Below, piece by piece: positions 40,113-49,641 of a stretch of DNA of 64,000 nucleotides (position 1 is its first letter; each line of letters begins with the position of its first letter). The stretch spans positions 124,001 to 188,000 of the forward strand of contig NZ_WBOM01000004.1 in assembly GCF_008973755.1 (NCBI RefSeq). Reading direction: 5' to 3'. This stretch comes from Nitrincola alkalilacustris. Lineage in GTDB: Bacteria; Pseudomonadota; Gammaproteobacteria; Pseudomonadales; Balneatricaceae. The translations under genes were made by a program, and so were the position numbers. The notes beneath the pieces are model-generated. The model made no database searches, was not told the origin of the DNA, and saw only the letters and a program-made list of their open reading frames with translations.

Positions 40113-41458
40113 AACGCCTCCACCTGTTGCATGAACTGATCGCCACGGTCGCCATAGCCGCTGAACATATCAAAGCTCGCACAGGCCGGTGACAGCAATA
40201 CGATATCGCCCGGCTGAGCCGCCGCCGCTGCCGCTTCAACCGCCTCCTGCAAGGTAGCGGCGCTGATTTTAGGCAGGCTGGTAATATCCTGATCCAGCAG
40301 GGGGGCATCCTCTCCGATCAGCACCAGCGCCCTGCCATATTGGCCCAATACAGGACTCAGCTCTGTAAAACTCTGCTCCTTGCCGACGCCACCGGCAATC
40401 AGCACGATTCTGGATTCGCCCTGCAGCGTTTCACCCAGCCCTTTGATCGCGGCCAGAGTCGCCCCAACATTGGTACCCTTTGAATCATTGACATAGATAA
40501 CACCCTGCTTCTGTGCCACCCATTGGCAACGATGCCGCAGACCAGTGAAGGACTTTACTGCCTGCAGCATCGCTGGCATCGGTATGGAAACGGCATCACC
40601 CAGTGCCAGCGCGGCCAGAACATTGGCCAGATTATGCTGTCCCGGGATTTTTACCTCAGATGCCGGCATCAGCGGCTCCAGCCCTTTGTGCAGCCAGAGT
40701 ACGCCATCGGTCATGACCAGTCCGAACTGCATCAGATCAGGGCGAGACAGGCCGAAACTGCTCAGCTTGACCCCCTGGGACAGCAGCGGGGCTGTCAGTG
40801 GATCATCGCGATTGATCACCGCATGCAGACAACCACGATAGATACGATGCTTCGCCTGATAGTACTCTGTCAGCCCAGCGTAGCGATCCAGGTGGTCGGG
40901 GCTGATATTCAATACGGTGGCAGCTGCAGCACGCAGCTCATTCAGAGTTTCGAGCTGAAAGCTCGACAGCTCAAGCACATACAGATCCGCCTCACCCTCA
41001 GCCAGTAGATCCAGTGCCGGAGTACCGATATTACCACCCACGCCAACCTTCATGCCGGCCGCTCTGGCCATCTCACCAACCAGTGTGGTCACTGTACTCT
41101 TGGCATTGGAGCCTGTAATCGCCACAATCGGCGCGTTCGCCTCACGACAGAAGAGATCTATATCACCCGCCAGCCTGGCTCCTGCCGCCACTGCCTCCTG
41201 AATTGCAGCCGCTGATTTGGCAACACCCGGGCTGAGAAGCAGTTCATCAGCCTGTCGCAGCAGGCTTGCATCCAATTCACCGCAACGCAGTTCAATATCG
41301 GGAAACTCAGCCCTGAACTGTGCAGCAAGTGGTGGTTCATCACGCGTGTCCACAACGGCAAAGGGCCAGCCCTTGCCAGCCAGATAGCGTGCACAGGAGA
41401 GCCCGGTCTGTCCCAGACCGATAATGATGCGGAAAGTATCTGTCGCAATCAGGCTCAC
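40106..41458 (-). CDS. murD: UDP-N-acetylmuramoyl-L-alanine--D-glutamate ligase MurD
   Basis: A 450-residue Mur ligase adding D-Glu. Visible are IIGLGQTGLSCARYL at the N-terminus, the P-loop ITGSNAKSTVTTLVGEM, the central LELSSFQLETL and NISPDHLDRY, and the C-terminal YVNDSKGTNVGATLAAI and LLSPACASFDMFSGYGDRGDQF. The P-loop has Ala where E. coli has Gly, which I believe also occurs in Pseudomonas. The gene starts 12 bases after mraY. Confidence 0.96.
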   Translation of the reverse strand: MSLIATDTFRIIIGLGQTGLSCARYLAGKGWPFAVVDTRDEPPLAAQFRAEFPDIELRCGELDASLLRQADELLLSPGVAKSAAAIQEAVAAGARLAGDIDLFCREANAPIVAITGSNAKSTVTTLVGEMARAAGMKVGVGGNIGTPALDLLAEGEADLYVLELSSFQLETLNELRAAAATVLNISPDHLDRYAGLTEYYQAKHRIYRGCLHAVINRDDPLTAPLLSQGVKLSSFGLSRPDLMQFGLVMTDGVLWLHKGLEPLMPASEVKIPGQHNLANVLAALALGDAVSIPMPAMLQAVKSFTGLRHRCQWVAQKQGVIYVNDSKGTNVGATLAAIKGLGETLQGESRIVLIAGGVGKEQSFTELSPVLGQYGRALVLIGEDAPLLDQDITSLPKISAATLQEAVEAAAAAAQPGDIVLLSPACASFDMFSGYGDRGDQFMQQVEALC

Positions 41459-41470
41459 GCGTAACTCCTG

Positions 41471-42553
41471 CTATCGTATTTTCAAGGTTGCCAGGCCGAT
41501 CAGCACCAGCACCACTGTTATGATCCAGAAACGGACGATAACGCGGGGTTCAGGCCAGCCTTTGAGTTCAAAGTGATGATGGATCGGTGCCATGCGAAAT
41601 ATTCGCCGCCCGGTCAGTTTGTATGAAGCCACCTGCAGAATCACCGAGATGGTTTCCAGTACAAAGATCCCTCCCATGATCACCAGCACAAGCTCCTGCC
41701 TCACTATCACGGCGATGACGCCCAGCACTGCGCCAAGGGCCAGAGCACCGACATCACCCATAAAGACCTGAGCCGGATAGGTGTTGAACCAGAGGAATCC
41801 AAGGCCGGCGCCAACAATTGCACCACAGAAGATGATCAGCTCACCTGCCCCCGCCACATAAGGAATATGCAGATAGTTGGCAAACTGTACATGGCCGCTG
41901 AGATAGGCGAACACTGCCAGAGCACCTGCCACCATAACGGTTGGCATGATGGCCAGTCCATCCAGCCCATCGGTCAGGTTAACCGCATTGGAGCTGCCGA
42001 CGATCACGAAATAGGTGAATACGATAAAGAAAATACCCATCTCGATAATGATTTCTTTGAAAAAGGGCACGATCAGTTGCGTTTCGACCGGACTCTGCGC
42101 GGTGGCATAAAGCGCAATGGCGGCCCCCAGGCCGCCAACCGACTGCCAGAGATACTTCCAGCGCGCAGGCAGGCCTCGCGGATTTTTTTCCACTACTTTG
42201 CGCCAGTCATCCACCCAGCCAACGGCGCCAAACACGATCAAAACACCCAGTGTTATCCACACATAGCGGTTACTGAGATCACTCCATAACAATACACTGA
42301 TCGCTATCGCCAGTAGAATCAGGCCGCCTCCCATGGTTGGCGTGCCGGACTTGCTCAGATGCGACTGCGGACCATCATTACGCACAGCCTGACCTATCTG
42401 CCTGCTACGCAGCATATTGATCAGATAAGGACCAAAGATCAGTGAGATCGCCAGAGCCGTCAGCACCCCCAGAATACCACGCAGGGTGATATAACGGACG
42501 ACGGTGAAACCGCTGTAAAATTGGGACAGAAACTCTGCCAGCAGTAGTAACAT
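41471..42553 (-). CDS. mraY: Phospho-N-acetylmuramoyl-pentapeptide-transferase MraY
   Basis: A 360-residue integral membrane enzyme that transfers phospho-MurNAc-pentapeptide to undecaprenyl phosphate, making lipid I. About ten helices are visible. Family motifs are [13 protein letters not shown], the Asp pair in [38 protein letters not shown] and the histidines of [16 protein letters not shown]. It is 3 bases downstream of murF, with no terminator between. Confidence 0.97.
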   Translation of the reverse strand: MLLLLAEFLSQFYSGFTVVRYITLRGILGVLTALAISLIFGPYLINMLRSRQIGQAVRNDGPQSHLSKSGTPTMGGGLILLAIAISVLLWSDLSNRYVWITLGVLIVFGAVGWVDDWRKVVEKNPRGLPARWKYLWQSVGGLGAAIALYATAQSPVETQLIVPFFKEIIIEMGIFFIVFTYFVIVGSSNAVNLTDGLDGLAIMPTVMVAGALAVFAYLSGHVQFANYLHIPYVAGAGELIIFCGAIVGAGLGFLWFNTYPAQVFMGDVGALALGAVLGVIAVIVRQELVLVIMGGIFVLETISVILQVASYKLTGRRIFRMAPIHHHFELKGWPEPRVIVRFWIITVVLVLIGLATLKIR

Positions 42554-42556
42554 ATC

Positions 42557-43930
42557 TCAGTTTTCCCCGTCTTTAAGCGCGTTCACCACGCGTTCCATAC
42601 CGGCGCTGCGCGAGCCTTTCACCAGTAATGTGACCGAATCGTTCAGCTCGGTTTTCAAGCGTTTGACTATCTCTTCGCAGCTTGCAAAATGCTCCGCTGC
42701 TGCACCTGCGGCCTGCGCAGCACCTTGCAACTCCTGGGTCAGGCTTCCGGTGGTCAGAATCAGATCAAGGCCAGCAATAGCCGCATATTCGCCGGTTGCG
42801 GCATGCAGTTGAATGGCATCAGGCCCCAGCTCTGCCATATCGCCAGCTACCAGAATGCGTTTGCCGGGGCGCGAAGCCAGCAGGTCAATCGCCGCCCGCA
42901 TTGCGTCCGGATTGGCGTTATAGCTGTCATCAATAATCAAGGCTCCTGAAGTCAGTCGAATGGGCTTCATCCGCCCGTTCACCGCCATGCAGGACTCCAA
43001 CCCCTGCTTGATCTGCTCAAAGGGCAGCCCTGCAGCAATCCAGGCCGCACTCGCTGCTGCGGCATTCGCCACATTGTGCCGGCCCAGCAGATTCAGGGTG
43101 ATACGCAACTGCTCCTGCTGCCAGCACAGGTCAAAACTGAAGTTACCGGATGCTTCCTGTGTCAGGTTTTCGGCACTTACATCTGCCTCTGAGTTATTCA
43201 CTCCGAAAGTCACGGCACGCCGCTGTATCTGCAGCAGTTTTTTCAACCATACATCTGCATGCGGATCATCCAGATTCACGATACCCGCACCATCGGCAGG
43301 CAGCGCGTCAAAAATTTCTCCTTTCGCCCTGACAATCGCTTCAAGGCTACCGAAACCTTCAATATGTGCGCCCAGAGCATTATTCAGTATGGCCACCGAC
43401 GGTCTGGTCATGGCGACGGTTTTGGCTATCTCACCAACTTCACTGGCCCCCAGCTCAACCACCGCGCTGAGGTGCTGATTTGTCAATGACAGCAACGTCA
43501 GTGGTGCGCCAATCAGGTTATTGAGATTACCTCGCGTAGCCAGTACCGGTCCACGCACGGCAAGCATGCTTGCCAGCATCTCCTTGACTGTTGTCTTGCC
43601 ACCGCTGCCGGTCACAGCAAACACCCTTCCCTGAAAACGACTGCGATTCAGAGCTCCCGCCTGACCCAGCGCCTTCAGCGTATCCTCAACAATCAGTTGT
43701 GGCAGCTCATCTTCCACCTGATGATCAGTTACAGCTGCCACAGCACCCTTGCCTCGCACCTCAGTGACAAAGGCATGACCATCAAAAGTGGGGCCGCGCA
43801 ACGCAACAAACAGGTCTCCAGCCTGGATCTGTCGGCTGTCGGTACTGATTCGCAGACACTCGACATCCGCGCCGACGAGTCTGGCATTCAAAGCCTGCGC
43901 CAAGGCTGATAGTCTCCAGTCACCGATCAT
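42557..43930 (-). CDS. murF: UDP-N-acetylmuramoyl-tripeptide--D-alanyl-D-alanine ligase MurF
   Basis: A 457-residue Mur ligase that attaches D-Ala-D-Ala from Ddl. It has the N-terminal substrate domain with DLFVALRGPTFDGHAFV, the P-loop TGSGGKTTVKEMLASML, VELGASEVGEIAKTV, and the C-terminal IDDSYNANPDAMRAAID and LVAGDMAELG motifs. It overlaps murE by 4 bases. Confidence 0.97.
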   Translation of the reverse strand: MIGDWRLSALAQALNARLVGADVECLRISTDSRQIQAGDLFVALRGPTFDGHAFVTEVRGKGAVAAVTDHQVEDELPQLIVEDTLKALGQAGALNRSRFQGRVFAVTGSGGKTTVKEMLASMLAVRGPVLATRGNLNNLIGAPLTLLSLTNQHLSAVVELGASEVGEIAKTVAMTRPSVAILNNALGAHIEGFGSLEAIVRAKGEIFDALPADGAGIVNLDDPHADVWLKKLLQIQRRAVTFGVNNSEADVSAENLTQEASGNFSFDLCWQQEQLRITLNLLGRHNVANAAAASAAWIAAGLPFEQIKQGLESCMAVNGRMKPIRLTSGALIIDDSYNANPDAMRAAIDLLASRPGKRILVAGDMAELGPDAIQLHAATGEYAAIAGLDLILTTGSLTQELQGAAQAAGAAAEHFASCEEIVKRLKTELNDSVTLLVKGSRSAGMERVVNALKDGEN

Positions 43931-45420
43931 GACGCTGCCCTCCGGCGTAAGGCTGCCAATGCATACTTCTGATCACTGAAGGGGTGACGCTTCCCGTGAA
44001 TTTCCTGATAATCCTCATGCCCCTTACCTGCAATCAACACAATATCGTCACTGCTGGCCTGCATCACAGCCATCTCGATCGCTTTGGCGCGATCCACTTC
44101 AACCTTAAAGGATGCACTTGCCGGTATGCCGGCGACTATCTGAGTCAGAATCTGATCAGGTGACTCTGTTCGAGGGTTATCACTGGTCACAACAAGCTGA
44201 TCAGCCAACTCTGCCGCGATGCGTCCCATCTCTGGCCGTTTGCCAGCGTCTCGATCACCTCCGCAACCAAAAACACACCAGAGCTGCCCCTTGCCACTTT
44301 TATGAACACTCAGTGCTTTCAGTGCCTGATACAGGGCGTCCGGCGTATGAGCATAGTCAATCAGTACTGTCGGCTCATCAACCTGATAAGCAACCCTCTC
44401 CATGCGCCCCGCGACTGCCGTGACACCAGCCAGTGCGATGGAGATCTCATCTGCACGATACCCCATCAGACCAAGCACACCTGCCACCAGCAACAGGTTG
44501 CTGATGTTGTAGCGTCCGATCAATGCTGTTTCAAAAGCGACCGGACCCCAGGGCGTTTTGAAACTCAAACGCATACCCGTTGCCGCCAGTGACATGTCAA
44601 TGACATTCAGATCAGCCGATGGATGTTCAATACCATAGGTCAGCAACTGGTCTGCCACGGCTGCCGCACTTTTTGCCAACATGGCACCGAAAGGGTCTTC
44701 CAGATTGACGACCTGCAGAGGAACCTGCTTATCCAGAAACAGTTTCGCCTTGGCAGCGCCATAGGCCTGCATGTTCTGATGATAATCAAGATGGTCGCGA
44801 CTGAGGTTGGTAAAGGCTGCCGCCGTGAAACGAATACCCGCCACACGCTCCTGATCCAGCGCATGGCTGGATACTTCCATAACAACGCAGTCTGCGCCCT
44901 GATCTTTCAGCTCTGACAGTAACTGGTGCGCCCTGATCGCATCCGGTGTCGTATGTGTGGAGGGCTGCAGCTTCTGTGGAAAGCCATTGCCTATCGTTCC
45001 GATAACGGCACAGTGCTTGCCGAGACGATTAAGCGCCTGTGCCAGAAAGTGGCTGCATGAGGTTTTACCATTCGTACCTGTGACCCCGATAACACTCATT
45101 ACCGGTTCTGCATCCGTTTCATAATAGCGTCTGGCTGCATCTCCGATAATCACATCCAGTTCCGATACCGGAATCACTGGAATACTGCTTGTCTGGCCAC
45201 TCCACTCCAGCCTGTCAGCAACAGCCGCTACCGCACCTTTTTCGGCCGCCTCTTTGATAAAATCCGTCCCACGATGATGTGCTCCGGAGCGGGCAAAGAA
45301 AAGATCGCCCGGGACCACTTCGCGACTATCCTGAGTCAGACCGCTGACAGCAATGCTGGCCTGCTTTCCAGTTACACCCGGAATAAGGTCAGTCAATAGC
45401 ATATTTTTGCGGATACTCAT
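43927..45420 (-). CDS. murE: UDP-MurNAc-L-Ala-D-Glu--meso-DAP ligase MurE
   Basis: A 497-residue Mur ligase. The P-loop is GVTGTNGKTSCSHFLAQ, and the N-terminal domain contains QDSREVVPGDLFFARSG. The C-terminal DNPRTESPDQI carries the DNPR signature of the meso-diaminopimelate-specific type rather than the lysine type. It therefore predicts DAP-type peptidoglycan, as expected for a Gram-negative cell. It overlaps both ftsI and murF by 4 bases. Confidence 0.97.
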   Translation of the reverse strand: MSIRKNMLLTDLIPGVTGKQASIAVSGLTQDSREVVPGDLFFARSGAHHRGTDFIKEAAEKGAVAAVADRLEWSGQTSSIPVIPVSELDVIIGDAARRYYETDAEPVMSVIGVTGTNGKTSCSHFLAQALNRLGKHCAVIGTIGNGFPQKLQPSTHTTPDAIRAHQLLSELKDQGADCVVMEVSSHALDQERVAGIRFTAAAFTNLSRDHLDYHQNMQAYGAAKAKLFLDKQVPLQVVNLEDPFGAMLAKSAAAVADQLLTYGIEHPSADLNVIDMSLAATGMRLSFKTPWGPVAFETALIGRYNISNLLLVAGVLGLMGYRADEISIALAGVTAVAGRMERVAYQVDEPTVLIDYAHTPDALYQALKALSVHKSGKGQLWCVFGCGGDRDAGKRPEMGRIAAELADQLVVTSDNPRTESPDQILTQIVAGIPASASFKVEVDRAKAIEMAVMQASSDDIVLIAGKGHEDYQEIHGKRHPFSDQKYALAALRRRAAS

Positions 45421-47126
45421 CGTCTGGCCACCTCTCTCCTGTCTGCAGGCCAGTTATCCGGGGCGACATTAAGCAGTCTCAACGCACCTGAGGCGACACG
45501 TGAAAAAATCGGCGCCGCAATTTCGCCACCGTAGTACTCTTTACCCTTAGGGTTATCGACCATGACGGCGATAACGATACGCGGATCAGATACCGGAGCA
45601 ACACCTGCAAATACAGCGATGTATTTGTCTCTGATATATCCGGAAGGCCCTATTTTGTGCACCGTACCTGTCTTGCCAGCCACTCGATAACCTTGGACTG
45701 CAGCACGGCGCGCCGTACCGGCAGGACCTATCACCGTTTCCATCATATCCAGTACCGTATCCCCCAGCCCCTCAGGCATGATGCGGGTTCCGGTGACCTG
45801 ATCTGTTTTCAGCAGGGAGATGGGACGAGCGATGCCATCTGTCGCCAGAGGCAGATAAGCCTGAGCCAGCTGCAAGGGGGTGACAGAGAGACCATAACCA
45901 TATGACATGGTAGCCCGCTCAACCACCTGGCGTTCAGCCAAAAAGGGCAAGTGACCACTGCGCTCACCGGGAAAACCGGATGTTGTGACCTGCCCCATTC
46001 CCATATTGCTGAGCAGGCTTCTCAGTCTGTCTGGTTCCATATCCAGGGCCAGTCTGACCGAACCCACGTTACTGGATTTGGTCACAATACCGGTCATATC
46101 CAGCTTTCCATAATTGCGATGGTCACGCACGGTGGCACTGCGCACCCGCATAAACCCTGGTGTGGTATCGATTACTGAATCAACCTGATATTTTCCTGTC
46201 ATCAGAGCGGCAGCGACAGTGATTGGCTTAATGGTGGAGCCAGGCTCAAACAGATCAGTGACTGAGCGATTACGCATCGCATCGCTGGTACGACGGGCAC
46301 GATCATTAGGGTTATAGGAGGGTTGGTTGACCATCGCCAGAACTTCACCGGTATGGACATCCAGAATGACCACCGAACCTGAATCCGCACCATGCGATTC
46401 AACGGCTGACTTCAGCTCGCGATAAGCCATGTATTGCAGACGCAGGTCGATACTGAGCTGAAGATCACGCCCCGGCTCAGGGTCCTGAATGGAACGAATG
46501 TGGCGTATGGTTCTGCCGACGCGATCACGCATCACCAATTTACGCCCGTTCTCACCCTGCAAGGCATCATTATAAGCCAGCTCAAGCCCTTCCTGGCCTT
46601 CACCGTCAACATTGGTAAAACCAACCAGATGCGCCGTCACCTCACCTGCCGGATAATAGCGTTTGTATTCACGATCGACATGCACACCGGGAATATTCAA
46701 CGCCTGAACCTGCTCAGCCAATTCGGGCGTCACCTGACGGCGCAGATAGAGAAAGCGCCGATCATTGTTCTCTAGCAACCGGTTACTCAGATCATCACGC
46801 TTGATATCAAGAATCTGGGACAGTCGATTAAGGTGAGGATGCTGAAAATCTGTCATTTTGGGATCAACCCATATGCTGGCAACCGGCGCGCTGACTGCCA
46901 GAGGCTCACCATGTCGATCAGTGATCAAGCCACGATGGGCCGGAATCAGCATGGTGCGCAGGCTTCGCGCGTCGCCTTGGCTCTGCAGAAACGCCTGGTC
47001 CACAACATAGAGCGATACCAGCTTCACGGAAACAGCCGATATGATCAGAGCAAGCAGGGCAAAAACAAGCCAGAGCCGCCAACTGCGCGCCACCTGTGCC
47101 TGTATGTTTTCAGTTTTGCCGCTCAT
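45417..47126 (-). CDS. ftsI: Septal peptidoglycan transpeptidase FtsI (PBP3)
   Basis: A 569-residue class B penicillin-binding protein. One N-terminal membrane helix (WLVFALLALIISAVSVKLV) precedes the pedestal domain, then the transpeptidase domain. The active-site Ser lies in FEPGSTIKPIT, the SxN motif is KSSNVG, and the KTG motif is RVAGKTGTVHKIG. It cross-links septal peptidoglycan together with FtsW. Its start overlaps the ftsL end by 17 bases. Confidence 0.97.
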   Translation of the reverse strand: MSGKTENIQAQVARSWRLWLVFALLALIISAVSVKLVSLYVVDQAFLQSQGDARSLRTMLIPAHRGLITDRHGEPLAVSAPVASIWVDPKMTDFQHPHLNRLSQILDIKRDDLSNRLLENNDRRFLYLRRQVTPELAEQVQALNIPGVHVDREYKRYYPAGEVTAHLVGFTNVDGEGQEGLELAYNDALQGENGRKLVMRDRVGRTIRHIRSIQDPEPGRDLQLSIDLRLQYMAYRELKSAVESHGADSGSVVILDVHTGEVLAMVNQPSYNPNDRARRTSDAMRNRSVTDLFEPGSTIKPITVAAALMTGKYQVDSVIDTTPGFMRVRSATVRDHRNYGKLDMTGIVTKSSNVGSVRLALDMEPDRLRSLLSNMGMGQVTTSGFPGERSGHLPFLAERQVVERATMSYGYGLSVTPLQLAQAYLPLATDGIARPISLLKTDQVTGTRIMPEGLGDTVLDMMETVIGPAGTARRAAVQGYRVAGKTGTVHKIGPSGYIRDKYIAVFAGVAPVSDPRIVIAVMVDNPKGKEYYGGEIAAPIFSRVASGALRLLNVAPDNWPADRREVARR

Positions 47127-47508
47127 CTCTGATTATCTCAATCTGTTTGTGTTCCGGTATCAACATCCCCAGGTCTTGTCTGGCCTTGTTCTCTATTCGG
47201 TTATGCCCAGCCCAGACACTTTGCTCAAGCAGCAACTGCCCCCACTCAATCTGCATCTCATCCCATTGGTAAACCAGCACCTGATGATCATTGAATAACC
47301 GTCGATAATCGTATGCCGACTGCACCACCATCAACGCACTCACCAGCAACAAGACAGCAAGTATCAACAGCAGCATGGCAGGCCTGAACAGGTCTGCGCC
47401 GGTCAACATCCGAAGCTCAGATGTACTGTCGGTTGTCTGCCTGGATGCAGCCACGCGCTCAGCTTTCTGTTCCTCTCGCCCTGTGAAAAGACGTTTGATC
47501 ACGCGCAT
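47110..47508 (-). CDS. ftsL: Cell division protein FtsL
   Basis: A 132-residue bitopic protein: a cytoplasmic tail of about 40 residues, one helix (AMLLLILAVLLLVSALMVV), then a periplasmic coiled coil ending in QDLGMLIPEHKQIEII. FtsL, FtsB and FtsQ form the complex that activates FtsWI. The tail is longer than in E. coli. The start overlaps the rsmH end by 10 bases. Confidence 0.9.
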   Translation of the reverse strand: MRVIKRLFTGREEQKAERVAASRQTTDSTSELRMLTGADLFRPAMLLLILAVLLLVSALMVVQSAYDYRRLFNDHQVLVYQWDEMQIEWGQLLLEQSVWAGHNRIENKARQDLGMLIPEHKQIEIIRDERQN

Positions 47509-48437
47509 TTCACCGCCGCCCGCATCACTGCACTGCGTGCCCTGGGATTGGCATTCACTTCCGCCTGACTCGGCTTGATTGCCTTGCTGCTTGCTTTCAA
47601 CCGGATCCGCAGCATCTCATCCGTGTATGGCATGCCTTCCGGGAGATGCTCATTGCCTTTTACATGCTTGCGAATGAAACGCTTGACGATGCGATCCTCC
47701 AGCGAATGAAAACTGATTACAACCAGCTTGCCGCCGATCGCCAGCACCTCCAGGGCCTGCTCAAGACACTGCTCCAGATCATCCAGCTCATGATTGATAA
47801 AGATTCGAATACCCTGAAATGCACGTGTAGCTGGATTCTTGCCCTTCTCCCAGCGCGGATTGGCATCAGTGATGATCTGCGCCAGACGACCGGTTGTCAT
47901 GATAGGGCTCTGTTGACGCGCCTCAACAATCGCTTTTGCCATCCGGCGCGAAAACCGCTCCTCGCCATAGGTGTACATCACATCGGCAATCTCTTTTTCA
48001 GACGCACGATTGATCCATTGCGCTGCACTTTCTCCGACAGTTGTATCCATCCGCATATCCAGCGGCCCATCCTGGGCAAAGCTGAACCCTCTTTCAGGAT
48101 CATCCAGCTGCGGAGAGCTGACACCAAGGTCCAGCAACACGCCATCGACCTTCCCCACCGACCCGTGTTGCTGAACAAACTCCTGCAGACGCGCAAATGA
48201 ACCATGCTCTATTACAAAACGCTGTTCCCCTTCAAAAACAGCTTGTGCATGACTCAGCGCCTGCAGGTCCTTATCGATAGCGAGCAACCTCCCATCGGAC
48301 TCCAGCTCTGCCAGAATCCGACGGGCATGCCCTCCCCTTCCAAAGGTGCCATCCACATAGAAGCCTGACCGATTAACGATCAATTCAGCTACTGCTTCTT
48401 CGAGTAGCACTGTGGTATGACTGTACTGGTTGCTCAT
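47499..48437 (-). CDS. rsmH: 16S rRNA m4C1402 methyltransferase RsmH
   Basis: A 312-residue SAM-dependent enzyme (formerly MraW) that N4-methylates C1402 of 16S rRNA. FYVDGTFGRGGHARRIL is the SAM loop, LLDLGVSSPQLDDPERGFSF and GPLDMRMD are family signatures, and VISFHSLEDRIVKRF closes the core. It works on the same nucleotide as RsmI, encoded close by at 49642-50493. It lies 20 bases after mraZ. Confidence 0.97.
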   Translation of the reverse strand: MSNQYSHTTVLLEEAVAELIVNRSGFYVDGTFGRGGHARRILAELESDGRLLAIDKDLQALSHAQAVFEGEQRFVIEHGSFARLQEFVQQHGSVGKVDGVLLDLGVSSPQLDDPERGFSFAQDGPLDMRMDTTVGESAAQWINRASEKEIADVMYTYGEERFSRRMAKAIVEARQQSPIMTTGRLAQIITDANPRWEKGKNPATRAFQGIRIFINHELDDLEQCLEQALEVLAIGGKLVVISFHSLEDRIVKRFIRKHVKGNEHLPEGMPYTDEMLRIRLKASSKAIKPSQAEVNANPRARSAVMRAAVKCA

Positions 48438-48457
48438 CCGCTATCAACCGCAAACAA

Positions 48458-48913
48458 TTAAAGTGAGAGTGACAACATCTCATCAGGAATAGTGTCTGGC
48501 GACCCAACCTCCTTCAGATAGTCATCCCTGGTCTGATTCCAGAGCTCCTCGCTCCAGATCTCAAACTTCCTGCCCTGCCCCAGCAAAACAACCCGTTTAT
48601 CAAGCGATGCATAGTCACGCAAGGGAGATGGCAACAGCATTCGACCGCTACCGTCCAACTCGATATCCGTGGCATGACCGATCAGCAAGCGCTTGAGACG
48701 AACCGCCGCCGCATTAAAACTGGGTAACGCATCAATCTTTGCCTGAATCTCTTCCCAGTCAGGCAATGGATATAACAGCAGACAAGGTGACTGGGCATCG
48801 ATAGTGGCGACCATCTGGCCAGCACAATAGGCTGCTATCGACTCGCGATAGCGCGATGGCATGGCCATCCTGCCTTTTGCATCCAGATTGATCGGATTCA
48901 CTCCGCGGAACAT
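48458..48913 (-). CDS. mraZ: Transcriptional regulator MraZ
   Basis: A 151-residue protein with two SpoVT/AbrB-like domains. NPINLDAKGRMAMPSRYR and ATDIELDGSGRMLLPSPLRDYA are the two DxxGR repeats, each giving a DNA-contacting face in the ring-shaped oligomer. MraZ represses the dcw operon from boxes upstream of its own gene, and such boxes are visible here at 48940-48970. It is the first gene of the cluster. Confidence 0.97.
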   Translation of the reverse strand: MFRGVNPINLDAKGRMAMPSRYRESIAAYCAGQMVATIDAQSPCLLLYPLPDWEEIQAKIDALPSFNAAAVRLKRLLIGHATDIELDGSGRMLLPSPLRDYASLDKRVVLLGQGRKFEIWSEELWNQTRDDYLKEVGSPDTIPDEMLSLSL

Positions 48914-48939
48914 TGTATCCCACCTTGCCTCAGATTTTT

Positions 48940-48970
48940 ACCACTTTGACCCACTTTTACCCACTATCAC
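48940..48970 (-). promoter_or_regulatory. MraZ operator: three boxes at 10-base spacing
   Basis: On the minus strand AGTGGGTAAAAGTGGGTCAA and then AGTGGT give TGGGT, TGGGT and TGGTA separated by 5 bases each, the pattern known for MraZ (TGGGN repeats with N5). They lie between the predicted -10 and the mraZ start codon, where bound MraZ would block initiation. Confidence 0.8.
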
Positions 48971-48972
48971 AC

Positions 48973-49001
48973 ACTATAGAAATTAACCAAGGGCAATGCA
49001 A
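48973..49001 (-). promoter_or_regulatory. Predicted dcw cluster promoter (Pmra)
   Basis: TTGCAT (48996-49001) and TATAGT (48973-48978), read on the minus strand, are 17 bases apart. The -10 fits 5 of 6 positions and the -35 fits at TTG only. Transcription would start close to 48966, within the MraZ boxes. Confidence 0.5.
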
Positions 49002-49204
49002 GGCAGGAACGACTGATATCAGACATATTAAGAGGGGGCGCAGCAGCCAACATGATTCAGGCTCATGGGCAATCAAGCTCCACCGCAGAAGTAGCAATAT
49101 TAATCAGGAGGTTACAACGCGCGAATCGAAAGGCTTTTCAAGATACTGTTATCAACATGAAGAAATAGACACAACCCTGAATCAGGCCTGCACAGGGACT
49201 GAAA

Positions 49205-49244
49205 CCTGTTTACCCTCGCAGCGGTTACCGCGAAAGCAAACAGG
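49205..49244 (-). terminator. Hairpin downstream of rnpB
   Basis: CCTGTTT (49205-49211) pairs with AAACAGG (49238-49244), with an inner GCGGT/ACCGC pairing in the loop. It lies just beyond the 3' end of the RNase P RNA on its strand. No T-run is present, so it may act in 3' end formation rather than as a simple terminator. The remaining bases 49002-49204 hold no gene that I can see. Confidence 0.4.
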
Positions 49245-49256
49245 ATCATCAAGAAA

Positions 49257-49614
<358 letters not shown>

Positions 49615-49641
49615 CGGGGCGAAGAATACCAGCAACCGCCC

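Noticed and set aside
40106-41458. MurD P-loop with Ala instead of Gly (GSNAKST)
   Set aside because: I believe the same variant occurs in Pseudomonas MurD, and all other motifs are intact, so it is not an inactivating change.
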